A stretch of DNA of 29,088 nucleotides, from IMG/VR virus record IMGVR_UViG_3300046003_006680, positions 1-29,088 of that record. The stretch is one strand, 5' to 3'. This document shows positions 15,461-20,604 of this stretch, piece by piece (the stretch's first letter is position 1; each line of letters begins with the position of its first letter). Both the position numbers and the translations under genes were made by a program. The notes beneath the pieces are model-generated. The model worked only from the letters and a program-made list of their open reading frames with translations, searched no databases and was not told where the DNA came from. The DNA comes from a virus.

Positions 15461-15473
15461 ATATTTATTTTCT

Positions 15474-15518
15474 TATTTATACCACAATATACGAATCTTA
15501 TCTATGATCTCTATGTCC
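15474..15518 (-). promoter_or_regulatory. Array promoter driving the long tRNA
   Basis: GGACATAG, 23 nt, TTCGTATATT, 3 nt, GTATAAATA, then about 14 nt to the acceptor stem. No ORF follows, so this copy shows that the element acts at transcription. Confidence 0.8.
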
Positions 15519-15519
15519 A

Positions 15520-15645
15520 TTAATTAGCCCATATGATCGAGTGTTCAAATTTCAGGTAGTGAGGTGCGTACACAATCTCACAAGCCAATTCTTGTTTAAC
15601 TAAAAACAACAACATCATCATTTCATCCATTTCTTTCTTTCTCAT
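15520..15645 (-). CDS. Small protein, 41 residues, last of the micro-ORF chain
   Basis: ATG 15645 to TAA 15520 encodes a Met/Leu-rich start (MRKKEMDEMM, then MLLFLVKQELACEI) and ends FEHSIIWAN. Its ATG overlaps the stop of the preceding 29-residue ORF by four bases. It is the fourth link in a chain of ATGA-coupled ORFs from one promoter. Its stop is next to the GGA box of the tRNA promoter. Function unknown. Confidence 0.55.
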   Translation of the reverse strand: MRKKEMDEMMMLLFLVKQELACEIVYAPHYLKFEHSIIWAN

Positions 15646-15731
15646 AAAAATAAATCAGTTAAAAAATCCAAAATCAATACAGTTATTAACACTAATACCA
15701 TGCTAACCAAAATCCCCGTTACCACCATCAT
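15642..15731 (-). CDS. Hydrophobic microprotein, 29 residues
   Basis: Encodes MMVVTGILVSMVLVLITVLI then LDFLTDLFL, almost entirely one transmembrane helix. It overlaps its upstream and downstream ORFs by four bases each (ATGA). Size and hydrophobicity fit a phage membrane microprotein such as a small toxin, holin-like or regulatory peptide, but no family is recognised. Confidence 0.55.
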   Translation of the reverse strand: MMVVTGILVSMVLVLITVLILDFLTDLFL

Positions 15732-15808
15732 GAAAATAAACTCATTAAAATTAATTTAAATCCTATTAACAACATTGATAAACCAATACAAACTCCTATA
15801 CCTATCAT
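15728..15808 (-). CDS. Hydrophobic microprotein, 26 residues
   Basis: Encodes MIGIGVCIGLSMLLIGFKLI then LMSLFS, one transmembrane helix with a single Lys. The start overlaps the stop of the 23-residue ORF by ATGA. Part of the coupled chain 15520-15876. Confidence 0.55.
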   Translation of the reverse strand: MIGIGVCIGLSMLLIGFKLILMSLFS

Positions 15809-15876
15809 TTACTTATTACTTTTAAAATTAATACTACATTCAACAACAAACTTACATAAACAATTGTTCCTATCAT
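15805..15876 (-). CDS. Hydrophobic microprotein, 23 residues
   Basis: Encodes MIGTIVYVSLLLNVVLILKV then ISK, a transmembrane helix with a basic C-terminal end. It is the first ORF after an array promoter, with the ATG 15 nt beyond the TATA box, and the first of four ATGA-linked ORFs. On its own this would be weak evidence for a gene. The chain makes it credible. Confidence 0.55.
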   Translation of the reverse strand: MIGTIVYVSLLLNVVLILKVISK

Positions 15877-15890
15877 TTTCTTATATTTTT

Positions 15891-15935
15891 TAATTATACA
15901 TCAATATACGAATCATATTTTGTTACTCTCTGTCC
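15891..15935 (-). promoter_or_regulatory. Array promoter for the micro-ORF chain
   Basis: GGACAG box, 23 nt, TTCGTATATT, 3 nt, GTATAATTA. The GGA box lies in the last codons of the gene ending at 15923. Confidence 0.7.
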
Positions 15936-16111
15936 TCAATTAATTTTTGTAACTCATAAAATTTATCTAATAAATCATCATCACCTAAATTCTCTAACAT
16001 ATTCTCAAACAAATCTTGTACATCAATACTTACTACAGTTCCGTTATCTAATATTAAATCTGTTTCACTTGAATCTCTATTATCTGTTTCTTTAATGTTA
16101 ACTCTTTTCAT
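15923..16111 (-). CDS. Acidic small protein, 62 residues
   Basis: Begins MKRVNIKETDNRDSSETDLI and ends LQKLIEDRE. Highly acidic, predicted strand then helices, with no membrane segment or Cys. A single-gene unit behind its own promoter. No family recognised. Confidence 0.6.
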   Translation of the reverse strand: MKRVNIKETDNRDSSETDLILDNGTVVSIDVQDLFENMLENLGDDDLLDKFYELQKLIEDRE

Positions 16112-16125
16112 GTCTTATCGTTTTT

Positions 16126-16170
16126 TAATTATACATCAATATACGAACTAAATTTTAATTCTGTTATTCC
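16126..16170 (-). promoter_or_regulatory. Array promoter for the 16111 gene
   Basis: GGAATAAC, 23 nt, TTCGTATATT, 3 nt, GTATAATTA. Confidence 0.75.
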
Positions 16171-16371
16171 TTAACAAAACTTATCTAACAATCCTTTATT
16201 TTCCAATTTTATCAAACAATTATTAACATTAAAAGGATTTTTTCTTTTATAATTTTTCAATTCTTCATTTACTAAATCTAAAAACTCACTTTCATCATTA
16301 TTATCTACAAAATCAACTTCATCAAATCCATTTATAAACAAATTTAATTCTTTAATACTTTCAAATTTCAT
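16171..16371 (-). CDS. Acidic small protein, 66 residues
   Basis: Begins MKFESIKELNLFINGFDEVD and continues FVDNNDESEFLDLVNEELKN. Soluble and helical, ending GLLDKFC. One gene per promoter. The MKFE/MKLE start and acidic composition resemble several other products of this array, suggesting related selection rather than proven homology. Confidence 0.6.
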   Translation of the reverse strand: MKFESIKELNLFINGFDEVDFVDNNDESEFLDLVNEELKNYKRKNPFNVNNCLIKLENKGLLDKFC

Positions 16372-16385
16372 ATCTTATCGTTTTT

Positions 16386-16430
16386 TAATTATACACCAAT
16401 ATACGAACTAAATATCAAATTTACTATTCC
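16386..16430 (-). promoter_or_regulatory. Array promoter, overlapped by the 3' end of the upstream gene
   Basis: GGAATAG, 23 nt, TTCGTATATT, 3 nt, GTATAATTA. The upstream 36-residue ORF is translated through TTCGTATATT and takes its TAA stop from the TATA box. Confidence 0.75.
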
Positions 16431-16499
16431 CACAATCACACCGTACATTAATACTGAACTTAACATCACACCCCAAGTCACGAAAATTACTTTTGTCAT
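16389..16499 (-). CDS. Small membrane protein, 36 residues
   Basis: ATG 16499 to TAA 16389 encodes MTKVIFVTWGVMLSSVLMYG, then VIVGIVNLIFSSYIGV, nearly all one or two short transmembrane segments. The last five codons (SYIGV, stop) are the TTCGTATATT and TATA boxes of the next promoter. Its own promoter is at 16530-16574. Function unknown. Confidence 0.55.
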   Translation of the reverse strand: MTKVIFVTWGVMLSSVLMYGVIVGIVNLIFSSYIGV

Positions 16500-16529
16500 T
16501 TACTTTTTTTAAATTTATATTATTTTCTT

Positions 16530-16574
16530 TATTTATGCTATAATATACGAAAGCAGCTTTAATTAGCTGCTTCC
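16530..16574 (-). promoter_or_regulatory. Array promoter with hairpin spacer for the 36-residue gene
   Basis: GGAAGC, 23 nt, TCGTATATT preceded by T, then GCATAAATA in place of GTATAAATA. The spacer is the inverted repeat at 16551-16572. Confidence 0.7.
16551..16572 (-). terminator. Perfect hairpin in promoter spacer
   Basis: AAGCAGCT, 6-nt loop, AGCTGCTT, followed on the minus strand only by TCG. It may terminate the AT-hook-like gene transcript, but the T-tract is short. It fills the spacer of the following promoter exactly. Confidence 0.5.
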
Positions 16575-16599
16575 ATTATTATTTATTAACTGCTTATTC

Positions 16600-16929
16600 C
16601 TAAGCAGCTATTTCATCAGTTACACTCTTAATCATTTTAGGTCGTCCTCTTTTAACTAAACCTAACTCTCTTTTTTCATTTAACTCTTTAATCCTTAACT
16701 GTCTTACACTATTTTCATTTACAGGACGTCCTAATTTCAACTCTCCGTTTACTCTTTTACTCTCTAACTCACTAATCCTTAACTGTCTTACACTGTTTTC
16801 ATTAACAGGACGTCCTAACTTTAACTCTCCGTTACTACGTTTTAACTCTAACTCTTTAATCCTTAATTGTCTTACACTGTTTTCATTTACAGGACGTCCT
16901 AATTTTACACTTTTAACTACTTTTTTCAT
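16600..16929 (-). CDS. Tandem-repeat, AT-hook-like basic protein
   Basis: This 109-residue protein is built of three 28-residue repeats: KLGRPVNENSVRQLRIKELE, then LKRSNGEL, and close variants. A final KRGRPK motif closes the series. The DNA repeat period is 84 bp, each copy carrying the palindrome AGGACGTCCT (at about 16722, 16806 and 16890). GRP flanked by basic residues is the core of AT-hook minor-groove motifs, and the last copy matches it best. The strong basic charge, regular VRQLR helix and AT-rich genome suggest a DNA-binding or DNA-bridging protein. It could instead be an RNA binder. Its stop is TAG. Confidence 0.75.
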   Translation of the reverse strand: MKKVVKSVKLGRPVNENSVRQLRIKELELKRSNGELKLGRPVNENSVRQLRISELESKRVNGELKLGRPVNENSVRQLRIKELNEKRELGLVKRGRPKMIKSVTDEIAA

Positions 16930-16967
16930 AACTTTTCTTTTTTTTAAATTTAATTATTTATTTTCTT

Positions 16968-17012
16968 TATTTATACTGTAATATACGAATTATAATTTAA
17001 TTATGTTATTCC
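16968..17012 (-). promoter_or_regulatory. Array promoter for the AT-hook-like gene
   Basis: GGAATAAC, 23 nt, TTCGTATATT, 3 nt, GTATAAATA. A longer A/T-rich leader of about 40 nt precedes the GTTATG start. Confidence 0.75.
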
Positions 17013-17191
17013 TCAATTATTTCACTTTCACTAGTAAATACTTTAAAACATTCAAAAAACATTCTTTCAACTTCTTCAAACTCTTTTTCAAACAATTCAC
17101 ACTCATACATTTCTTTAATTAATTCATTTAAATCATTAACTAAAAAAAAGTCATTTGCATCATCAATATTAACTACTAAATAATTTTTCAT
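17006..17191 (-). CDS. Very acidic small protein, 61 residues
   Basis: Begins MKNYLVVNIDDANDFFLVND and has acidic amphipathic helices through ECELFEKEFEEVERMFFECF. Two to three Cys are not in a metal-site pattern. Single-gene unit. The acidity is reminiscent of DNA-mimic or host-binding phage proteins, but that is speculation. Confidence 0.6.
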   Translation of the reverse strand: MKNYLVVNIDDANDFFLVNDLNELIKEMYECELFEKEFEEVERMFFECFKVFTSESEIIEE

Positions 17192-17205
17192 TTTTATATT
17201 TTTTA

Positions 17206-17250
17206 AATTTATACTGTAATATACGAATTAAATTTTAATTAGCTTAATCC
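17206..17250 (-). promoter_or_regulatory. Array promoter for the 17191 gene
   Basis: GGATTAAG (variant box), 23 nt, TTCGTATATT, 3 nt, GTATAAATT. Confidence 0.7.
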
Positions 17251-17493
17251 TTCAATTTTATCAATTAGTATTTTCATTAATTGTCCTTCGTTATATTCTT
17301 CTAATTCTTTAAAAGTAAACGTCCTATCTTCAAAGTCTAACCAACCGTATTCAAAATCTTTTACTTCTTCTATTAAATAAACCTCTTCAGAGTCAAAACA
17401 TATTTCATAAAAACTAAAATCTTCATCTAATTCTTCTCTACAAAGATCTTCATTAATTAAATCTTCTTTATCTTTAAATTCTTTTAATTTCAT
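17239..17493 (-). CDS. Very acidic protein, 84 residues
   Basis: Begins MKLKEFKDKEDLINEDLCRE. More than a quarter of residues are Asp or Glu, with strand-like DFSFYEICFDSEEVYLIEEV and a C-terminal helix ending IDKIEGLS. No membrane segment. Family unknown. Confidence 0.6.
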   Translation of the reverse strand: MKLKEFKDKEDLINEDLCREELDEDFSFYEICFDSEEVYLIEEVKDFEYGWLDFEDRTFTFKELEEYNEGQLMKILIDKIEGLS

Positions 17494-17508
17494 AACCTTT
17501 ATTTTCTT

Positions 17509-17553
17509 TATTTATACTACAATATACGAATTAAATTTTGTTTCGCTTATTCC
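17509..17553 (-). promoter_or_regulatory. Array promoter for the 17493 gene
   Basis: GGAATAAG, 23 nt, TTCGTATATT, 3 nt, GTATAAATA. The leader ends AAAGGTTATG, giving one of the few SD-like AAAGG sequences. Confidence 0.75.
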
Positions 17554-17805
17554 TTAATATACAATATATAATATAAAATTATTTTTAATAACTTTTTTTA
17601 TTATATTATCTTTATATTCTTTTTCTATATTTTTATCATCTTCTTCTCTAATAAAAACACTACAACATTCAATTATATTAAAACTATTATTATTAAAATC
17701 AATTTCATAATATTCACTATCATTTATATCAACAATAAATTCAAATTCATTTAAATTCTCATTAATAAAAATTTCAACTTCATTAATAATTTCTTTTACA
17801 TTCAT
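17554..17805 (-). CDS. Acidic/Asn-Ile-rich small protein, 83 residues
   Basis: Begins MNVKEIINEVEIFINENLNE and contains FIVDINDSEYYEIDFNNNSF. It ends in a hydrophobic NFILYIVY. Extremely AT-rich codons. Single-gene unit behind its own promoter. Function unknown. Confidence 0.55.
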   Translation of the reverse strand: MNVKEIINEVEIFINENLNEFEFIVDINDSEYYEIDFNNNSFNIIECCSVFIREEDDKNIEKEYKDNIIKKVIKNNFILYIVY

Positions 17806-17819
17806 AACTTTTCTTTTTT

Positions 17820-17864
17820 TATTTATACTGAAATATACGAAATCTCATTTAATAAACTTAGTCC
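17820..17864 (-). promoter_or_regulatory. Array promoter for the 17805 gene
   Basis: GGACTAAG, 23 nt, TTCGTATATT, 3 nt, GTATAAATA. It forms the right border of the small-gene series before the noncoding gap. Confidence 0.75.
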
Positions 17865-17879
17865 TTAAACAGAACGATA

Positions 17880-18060
17880 GCCTACATCTCTTGTGCAAGC
17901 TTTTTACTTTATAATCCAAGCGCCACGTTTGGCTATAATCGCGGTGTGAAGTTTTCAATGATCGCCTTACATACTCATTCACACACGAATACTGATGTTT
18001 CTACCGTTTTTGTTTACTAAGTGGCGCCTTTCTGTGTCCTAAAACTGTTGCGTTGCCCGT
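17880..18060 (-). ncRNA. Candidate structured RNA in a 400-bp noncoding gap
   Basis: No frame here looks coding, and base composition is more balanced than in the flanks. Two nested perfect complementary pairs are visible: GCGCCAC/GTGGCGC (18021-18027 with 17920-17926) and GTGTGAA/TTCACAC (17978-17984 with 17944-17950). These would fold about 110 nt into a long stem with an inner hairpin. Strand and ends are guesses, the minus strand being chosen because all genes lie on it. It is not recognised as tRNA, tmRNA, 6S or RNase P RNA. Confidence 0.35.
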
Positions 18061-18139
18061 TTCTATTTCCATTGCGGGAGATACCATCGTACTCATTAAT
18101 ACATATGGTAAGATACGGGAAATATTCCAGGTATCCCAA

Positions 18140-18227
18140 TTTTTTTTAATATCTTTTTAATTTCTTTTTAACATTCTTTTAATTTTTTTCCACTATGTTC
18201 ATGTAATGTTCACGTAATGTTTACAAG
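18140..18227. repeat. 11-bp-phased array: T-tracts then three iteron-like units
   Basis: Eight consecutive 11-mers can be read on the plus strand. Four are T-rich (for example ATCTTTTTAAT, TTCTTTTTAAC, ATTCTTTTAAT), one is transitional (TTTTTTCCACT), and three are related (ATGTTCATGTA, ATGTTCACGTA, ATGTTTACAAG). T-tracts repeated near the helical period usually bend DNA. The last three resemble iterons. This may be an origin or a curved upstream promoter region for the RNA candidate at 17880-18060. Confidence 0.55.
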
Positions 18228-18283
18228 TTTTGTATATACTTTTGGAAAGACATGTAAAGGTGCGTGGCTGCTGCATGGAAGGG

Positions 18284-18406
18284 TTATCCCCAATATCTCC
18301 TTACAATATCCATTGCATTCCCCATTTTCCACATACCATTAACGATTTTCATTCTTATAATATCCCTGTTGATAATCTTCGTTCCCCATGTTGATCTACT
18401 TGTCAT
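18284..18406 (-). CDS. Small basic protein, 40 residues
   Basis: ATG 18406 to TAA 18284 encodes MTSRSTWGTKIINRDIIRMK, then IVNGMWKMGNAMDIVRRYWG. Basic and helical, with three Trp. A variant array promoter lies 12 nt upstream, the best support for it. A 14-bp stretch of its 5' part (18370-18383) is repeated exactly at 18473-18486. Family unknown. Confidence 0.45.
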   Translation of the reverse strand: MTSRSTWGTKIINRDIIRMKIVNGMWKMGNAMDIVRRYWG

Positions 18407-18417
18407 ATGTTAATCTT

Positions 18418-18462
18418 TCTTTATACGTTAATATACGATAATCTCCTTGGTTTTAATAGTCC
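18418..18462 (-). promoter_or_regulatory. Variant array promoter for the 40-residue gene
   Basis: GGACTA, 23 nt, ATCGTATATT (first T changed to A), 3 nt, GTATAAAGA. The boxes keep their spacing despite the substitutions. Confidence 0.6.
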
Positions 18463-18520
18463 CTATGTTTGATGATAATCTTCGTTTTATACACGTTTAA
18501 TCATTTAATTATCCGTTGTT

Positions 18521-18670
18521 TTATAATTTATCTAGTTCAAATTCAATTGATGATTTCATATTCAGTAATGCCTGGACATATCCTACTCTATAGTTATCAT
18601 CTCCAATTAATGGTGATTCCATTATCATTTCGTTATTCTCCTTTAGTAATCTCTCTAGTATTTCTTTCAT
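18521..18670 (-). CDS. Small helical protein, 49 residues
   Basis: ATG 18670 to TAA 18521 encodes MKEILERLLKENNEMIMESP, then LIGDDNYRVGYVQALLNMKS and ends FELDKL. It overlaps the upstream gene by ATGA. The ligand-free helical look and the NYRVGYVQALLNMK segment are common in small phage proteins, but I know no function. Confidence 0.65.
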   Translation of the reverse strand: MKEILERLLKENNEMIMESPLIGDDNYRVGYVQALLNMKSSIEFELDKL

Positions 18671-18867
18671 GCTTTTTTATTAAATGTTTCGTTATAGTAT
18701 TCATCTGCTGAGTTATAATCTCCTTTAGTGAGTGAATTATACCAGGAATTTTTAATCTGCTCTCTCTCCATTTCTAAGGCTTGGTCAATTATCAACTTAT
18801 TATAATTAGGTGATGTTTCATCTAAGTTTAAATGCTCAATCAACCATTCTACTGCTGTTTTTTTCAT
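18667..18867 (-). CDS. Small phage protein 'MKKTAVEWL', 66 residues
   Basis: Begins MKKTAVEWLIEHLNLDETSP and contains IIDQALEMEREQIKNSWYNS. This arrangement (an amphipathic start, then A-x-E-M-E-x-x-Q-I) is a recurring unknown protein in phages of many hosts. It overlaps the next gene by four bases and follows the 51-residue gene by eight. Confidence 0.7.
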   Translation of the reverse strand: MKKTAVEWLIEHLNLDETSPNYNKLIIDQALEMEREQIKNSWYNSLTKGDYNSADEYYNETFNKKA

Positions 18868-18875
18868 GTTTTATT

Positions 18876-19031
18876 TTAATACATTAAATAATCACCTATG
18901 TTTTCTCCAATTCCTACTCCATTAAATGTTACCTCGTAACTTGGATCCATTCCACCATACATTACAGCCTCTATTAATTCCTCTAATGTGTTAAATTCTA
19001 CTGTGTAATAACTACAATCTAAACTATACAT
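18876..19031 (-). CDS. Small protein, 51 residues
   Basis: ATG 19031 to TAA 18876 encodes MYSLDCSYYTVEFNTLEELI, then EAVMYGGMDPSYEVTFNGVG and ends GDYLMY. Mixed alpha/beta with an acidic helix. Its ATG has the GATATG context and lies 19 nt after the previous stop. It is the second gene of a four-gene unit from the promoter at 19279-19323. Confidence 0.6.
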   Translation of the reverse strand: MYSLDCSYYTVEFNTLEELIEAVMYGGMDPSYEVTFNGVGIGENIGDYLMY

Positions 19032-19050
19032 ATCTTTTTATTTTCTTTAT

Positions 19051-19269
19051 TTAATAATTAAAAACAAACTCTACTACTTCCTCTGAGTTAAAAGAGTTAA
19101 ATATTCCATCTTCACTCTCATCACCTTCCCCATAAACAATATACTCAGCAATTCCTTTTTTATTTTGAGTAAAACATGTTATTAATAAAGATTTAAACTC
19201 AATACTATTCCCTGTAAAACCAAAATCTTTTAATTTTTTAATTTCTAAATTTAATTCTTCTTTTTTCAT
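19051..19269 (-). CDS. Small acidic protein, 72 residues
   Basis: Begins MKKEELNLEIKKLKDFGFTG and continues NSIEFKSLLITCFTQNKKGI, then IVYGEGDESEDGIFNSF. First gene of the 19269-18521 operon. Soluble alpha/beta. Family unknown. Confidence 0.6.
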   Translation of the reverse strand: MKKEELNLEIKKLKDFGFTGNSIEFKSLLITCFTQNKKGIAEYIVYGEGDESEDGIFNSFNSEEVVEFVFNY

Positions 19270-19278
19270 ATGTTTCTT

Positions 19279-19323
19279 TATTTATACCTTAATATACGAA
19301 ATTTATTTTAAATAACTTATTCC
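19279..19323 (-). promoter_or_regulatory. Array promoter for the four-gene unit 19269-18521
   Basis: GGAATAAG, 23 nt, TTCGTATATT, 3 nt (AAG), GTATAAATA. Confidence 0.75.
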
Positions 19324-19529
19324 TCTGCTTTTATTCTATTAAATACTTCCTGTATATTTTCAATTACTTTAAATCCACCATTGTTATGTGTTGTGGTTCC
19401 TATTACGGTGTATTTTTTTGGCTCACGATTAAAATCTCTTTCTTCTACCTCATATAAATGTCCTATCATATCTATGTTTATGTAGATAGATTTTTTGTCA
19501 CTTAATGTTGTTACTTTAATTGTTCTCAT
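19317..19529 (-). CDS. Small beta-rich protein, 70 residues
   Basis: Begins MRTIKVTTLSDKKSIYINID, then MIGHLYEVEERDFNREPKKY, a likely small beta-barrel-like fold ending NRIKAEE. There is no promoter in the 16-nt gap upstream, so it is co-transcribed with the gene starting at 19842. Its last codons (GAGGAATAA) form the GGA box of the next promoter. Confidence 0.65.
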   Translation of the reverse strand: MRTIKVTTLSDKKSIYINIDMIGHLYEVEERDFNREPKKYTVIGTTTHNNGGFKVIENIQEVFNRIKAEE

Positions 19530-19545
19530 AACTTTTTCTTTTTAT

Positions 19546-19842
19546 TTATCTGCTAATTACTGATTCGATTGCTTCTGTTCCTGAGTTAATCATTGCTATA
19601 ACTCCACCCCACATATTTTCATCTGCTTCCCACTCTATTTCGTGTTTTTCATGTTTCATTTGCCAATTTGATATTGCAAATCCGTTACCATCTAGTTTAA
19701 AATCACCATCACTGTTTTTCTTAAATCTTAAATGTCCAACATTATCACACATACATGATATTGTTTTGAATATTACTTCCCTTGCTCCTTCTTTAATAGT
19801 TAATTTAGGTGCGTTTAATCTTAATTCTCTGTATTTGCTCAT
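19546..19842 (-). CDS. Unknown protein, 98 residues
   Basis: Begins MSKYRELRLNAPKLTIKEGA and has two Cys near the middle (SCMCDNVGHLRFKKNSDGDF), then WQMKHEKHEIEWEADENMWG. Cys and His spacing could suggest metal binding but does not fit a standard finger. First gene of a two-gene unit. Confidence 0.65.
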   Translation of the reverse strand: MSKYRELRLNAPKLTIKEGAREVIFKTISCMCDNVGHLRFKKNSDGDFKLDGNGFAISNWQMKHEKHEIEWEADENMWGGVIAMINSGTEAIESVISR

Positions 19843-19854
19843 AACTTTTCTTTT

Positions 19855-19899
19855 TATTTATACTGTAATATACGAAAAGAAGCTTACGCTTCTATTTCC
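19855..19899 (-). promoter_or_regulatory. Array promoter with hairpin spacer for 19842/19529 genes
   Basis: GGAAATAG, 23 nt, TTCGTATATT, 3 nt, GTATAAATA. The spacer contains the inverted repeat at 19878-19893. Confidence 0.75.
19878..19893 (-). terminator. Hairpin at gene end, fused to next promoter
   Basis: AGAAGC-GTAA-GCTTCT followed by TTTCG on the minus strand. The TAA stop of the gene ending at 19884 is in the loop. The same sequence recurs at 20365-20380. Confidence 0.55.
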
Positions 19900-20093
19900 T
19901 TAATTAATTCACTTTCTTTAACTGTATAAGTCATAACCATTTCCCCTCTATAATTGTCATGTTTAACAACATAAGTAATTTCATCACCTTCCATTCTTAA
20001 ATTTTCCAATTTATTTATCCAACAATCAAAAATAGTACATTTCACTTTTGGAAATCCTATTATTTTAACTTTATTACCAATTTCAAATTTCAT
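19884..20093 (-). CDS. Small beta-rich protein, possible SH3/KOW-like fold
   Basis: This 69-residue protein begins MKFEIGNKVKIIGFPKVKCT, then IFDCWINKLENLRMEGDEIT and VVKHDNYRGEMVMTYTVKES. The G-x-x-V-x-I-x-G start and short beta strands resemble small SH3-like barrels common in phages. The end ELIKEIEA is nearly the same as the end of the gene at 20371 (KLIKDIEA), because both run into the same stop-codon hairpin. Confidence 0.65.
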   Translation of the reverse strand: MKFEIGNKVKIIGFPKVKCTIFDCWINKLENLRMEGDEITYVVKHDNYRGEMVMTYTVKESELIKEIEA

Positions 20094-20105
20094 AACTTTT
20101 TTCTT

Positions 20106-20150
20106 TATTTATACCACAATATACGAAATTTATTTTAATACTTTTAGTCC
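20106..20150 (-). promoter_or_regulatory. Array promoter for the 20093 gene
   Basis: GGACTAAA, 23 nt, TTCGTATATT, 3 nt (GTG), GTATAAATA. Confidence 0.75.
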
Positions 20151-20330
20151 TTAACTATTAAATTCTTCTTTTATAGAAAATGTAATAAAAAATTCCCCAT
20201 CCATTCCATCATAATCACTCATTTCAAAACCTAATTTTTCACCTAATTCCTTTAATTGTAAACATAATTCAATGTTTTTTTCACTGATGTGATTTAATCG
20301 TAATCCTTTTACTAAATTTTCATTTTTCAT
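20151..20330 (-). CDS. Small acidic protein, 59 residues
   Basis: ATG 20330 to TAA 20151 encodes MKNENLVKGLRLNHISEKNI, then ELCLQLKELGEKLGFEMSDY and FFITFSIKEEFNS. A helix-then-strands arrangement with one Cys. Behind its own promoter. Family unknown. Confidence 0.65.
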   Translation of the reverse strand: MKNENLVKGLRLNHISEKNIELCLQLKELGEKLGFEMSDYDGMDGEFFITFSIKEEFNS

Positions 20331-20341
20331 ATTATCATTTT

Positions 20342-20386
20342 TATTTATACTGTAATATACGAAAAGAAGCTTACGCTTCTATGTCC
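20342..20386 (-). promoter_or_regulatory. Array promoter with hairpin spacer for the 20330 gene
   Basis: GGACATAG, 23 nt, TTCGTATATT, 3 nt, GTATAAATA. Confidence 0.75.
20365..20380 (-). terminator. Hairpin at gene end, fused to next promoter
   Basis: AGAAGC-GTAA-GCTTCT, identical to 19878-19893. The loop again supplies the TAA stop of the preceding gene. Confidence 0.55.
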
Positions 20387-20487
20387 TTAATTAGCTTTTT
20401 TACCAAAAACAATATCTCGTCCTTTACATCATTGTGTATAATGCTTTCATTAACAAGTTCCTTTAAATAGGTTTGTAGATCTTCCAT
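20371..20487 (-). CDS. Small helical protein, 38 residues
   Basis: ATG 20487 to TAA 20371 encodes MEDLQTYLKELVNESIIHND, then VKDEILFLVKKLIKDIEA. Acidic amphipathic helices. The GTTATG start context and an upstream promoter support it. Its C-terminal DIEA is encoded by the hairpin shared with 20093's gene. Confidence 0.55.
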   Translation of the reverse strand: MEDLQTYLKELVNESIIHNDVKDEILFLVKKLIKDIEA

Positions 20488-20497
20488 AACTTTTATT

Positions 20498-20542
20498 TTT
20501 TATACAATTAATATACGAAATCAAATTGGATAACCTATGTCC
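20498..20542 (-). promoter_or_regulatory. Array promoter for the 38-residue gene
   Basis: GGACATAG, 23 nt, TTCGTATATT, 4 nt (AATT), GTATAAAAA. One of the 4-nt-gap variants. Confidence 0.7.
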
Positions 20543-20604
20543 CTAGCTCCAAAATCTAGCTCTTCCATTTGTTCAAGTATAAACAATGCCTCTTCATTAC
20601 TCAT
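20521..20604 (-). CDS. Tiny acidic protein, 27 residues
   Basis: ATG 20604 to TGA 20521 encodes MSNEEALFILEQMEELDFGA, then RDIGYPI. It overlaps the upstream 67-residue gene by ATGA and ends one base from the TTCG box, so the next promoter's GGA box and spacer are coding. Credible from coupling, but short. Confidence 0.45.
   Translation of the reverse strand: MSNEEALFILEQMEELDFGARDIGYPI

Noticed and set aside
18220-18250. Bacteroidota-type plus-strand promoter (TACTTTTG at about 18237)
   Set aside because: The -7-like box is present, but I see no convincing -33 TTG at the right distance, and no plus-strand gene follows.
18370-18486. Exact 14-bp repeat TGATAATCTTCGTT at 18370-18383 and 18473-18486
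   Set aside because: Short, and only one copy is within a gene. No further homology extends on either side, so chance or a small duplication cannot be separated.
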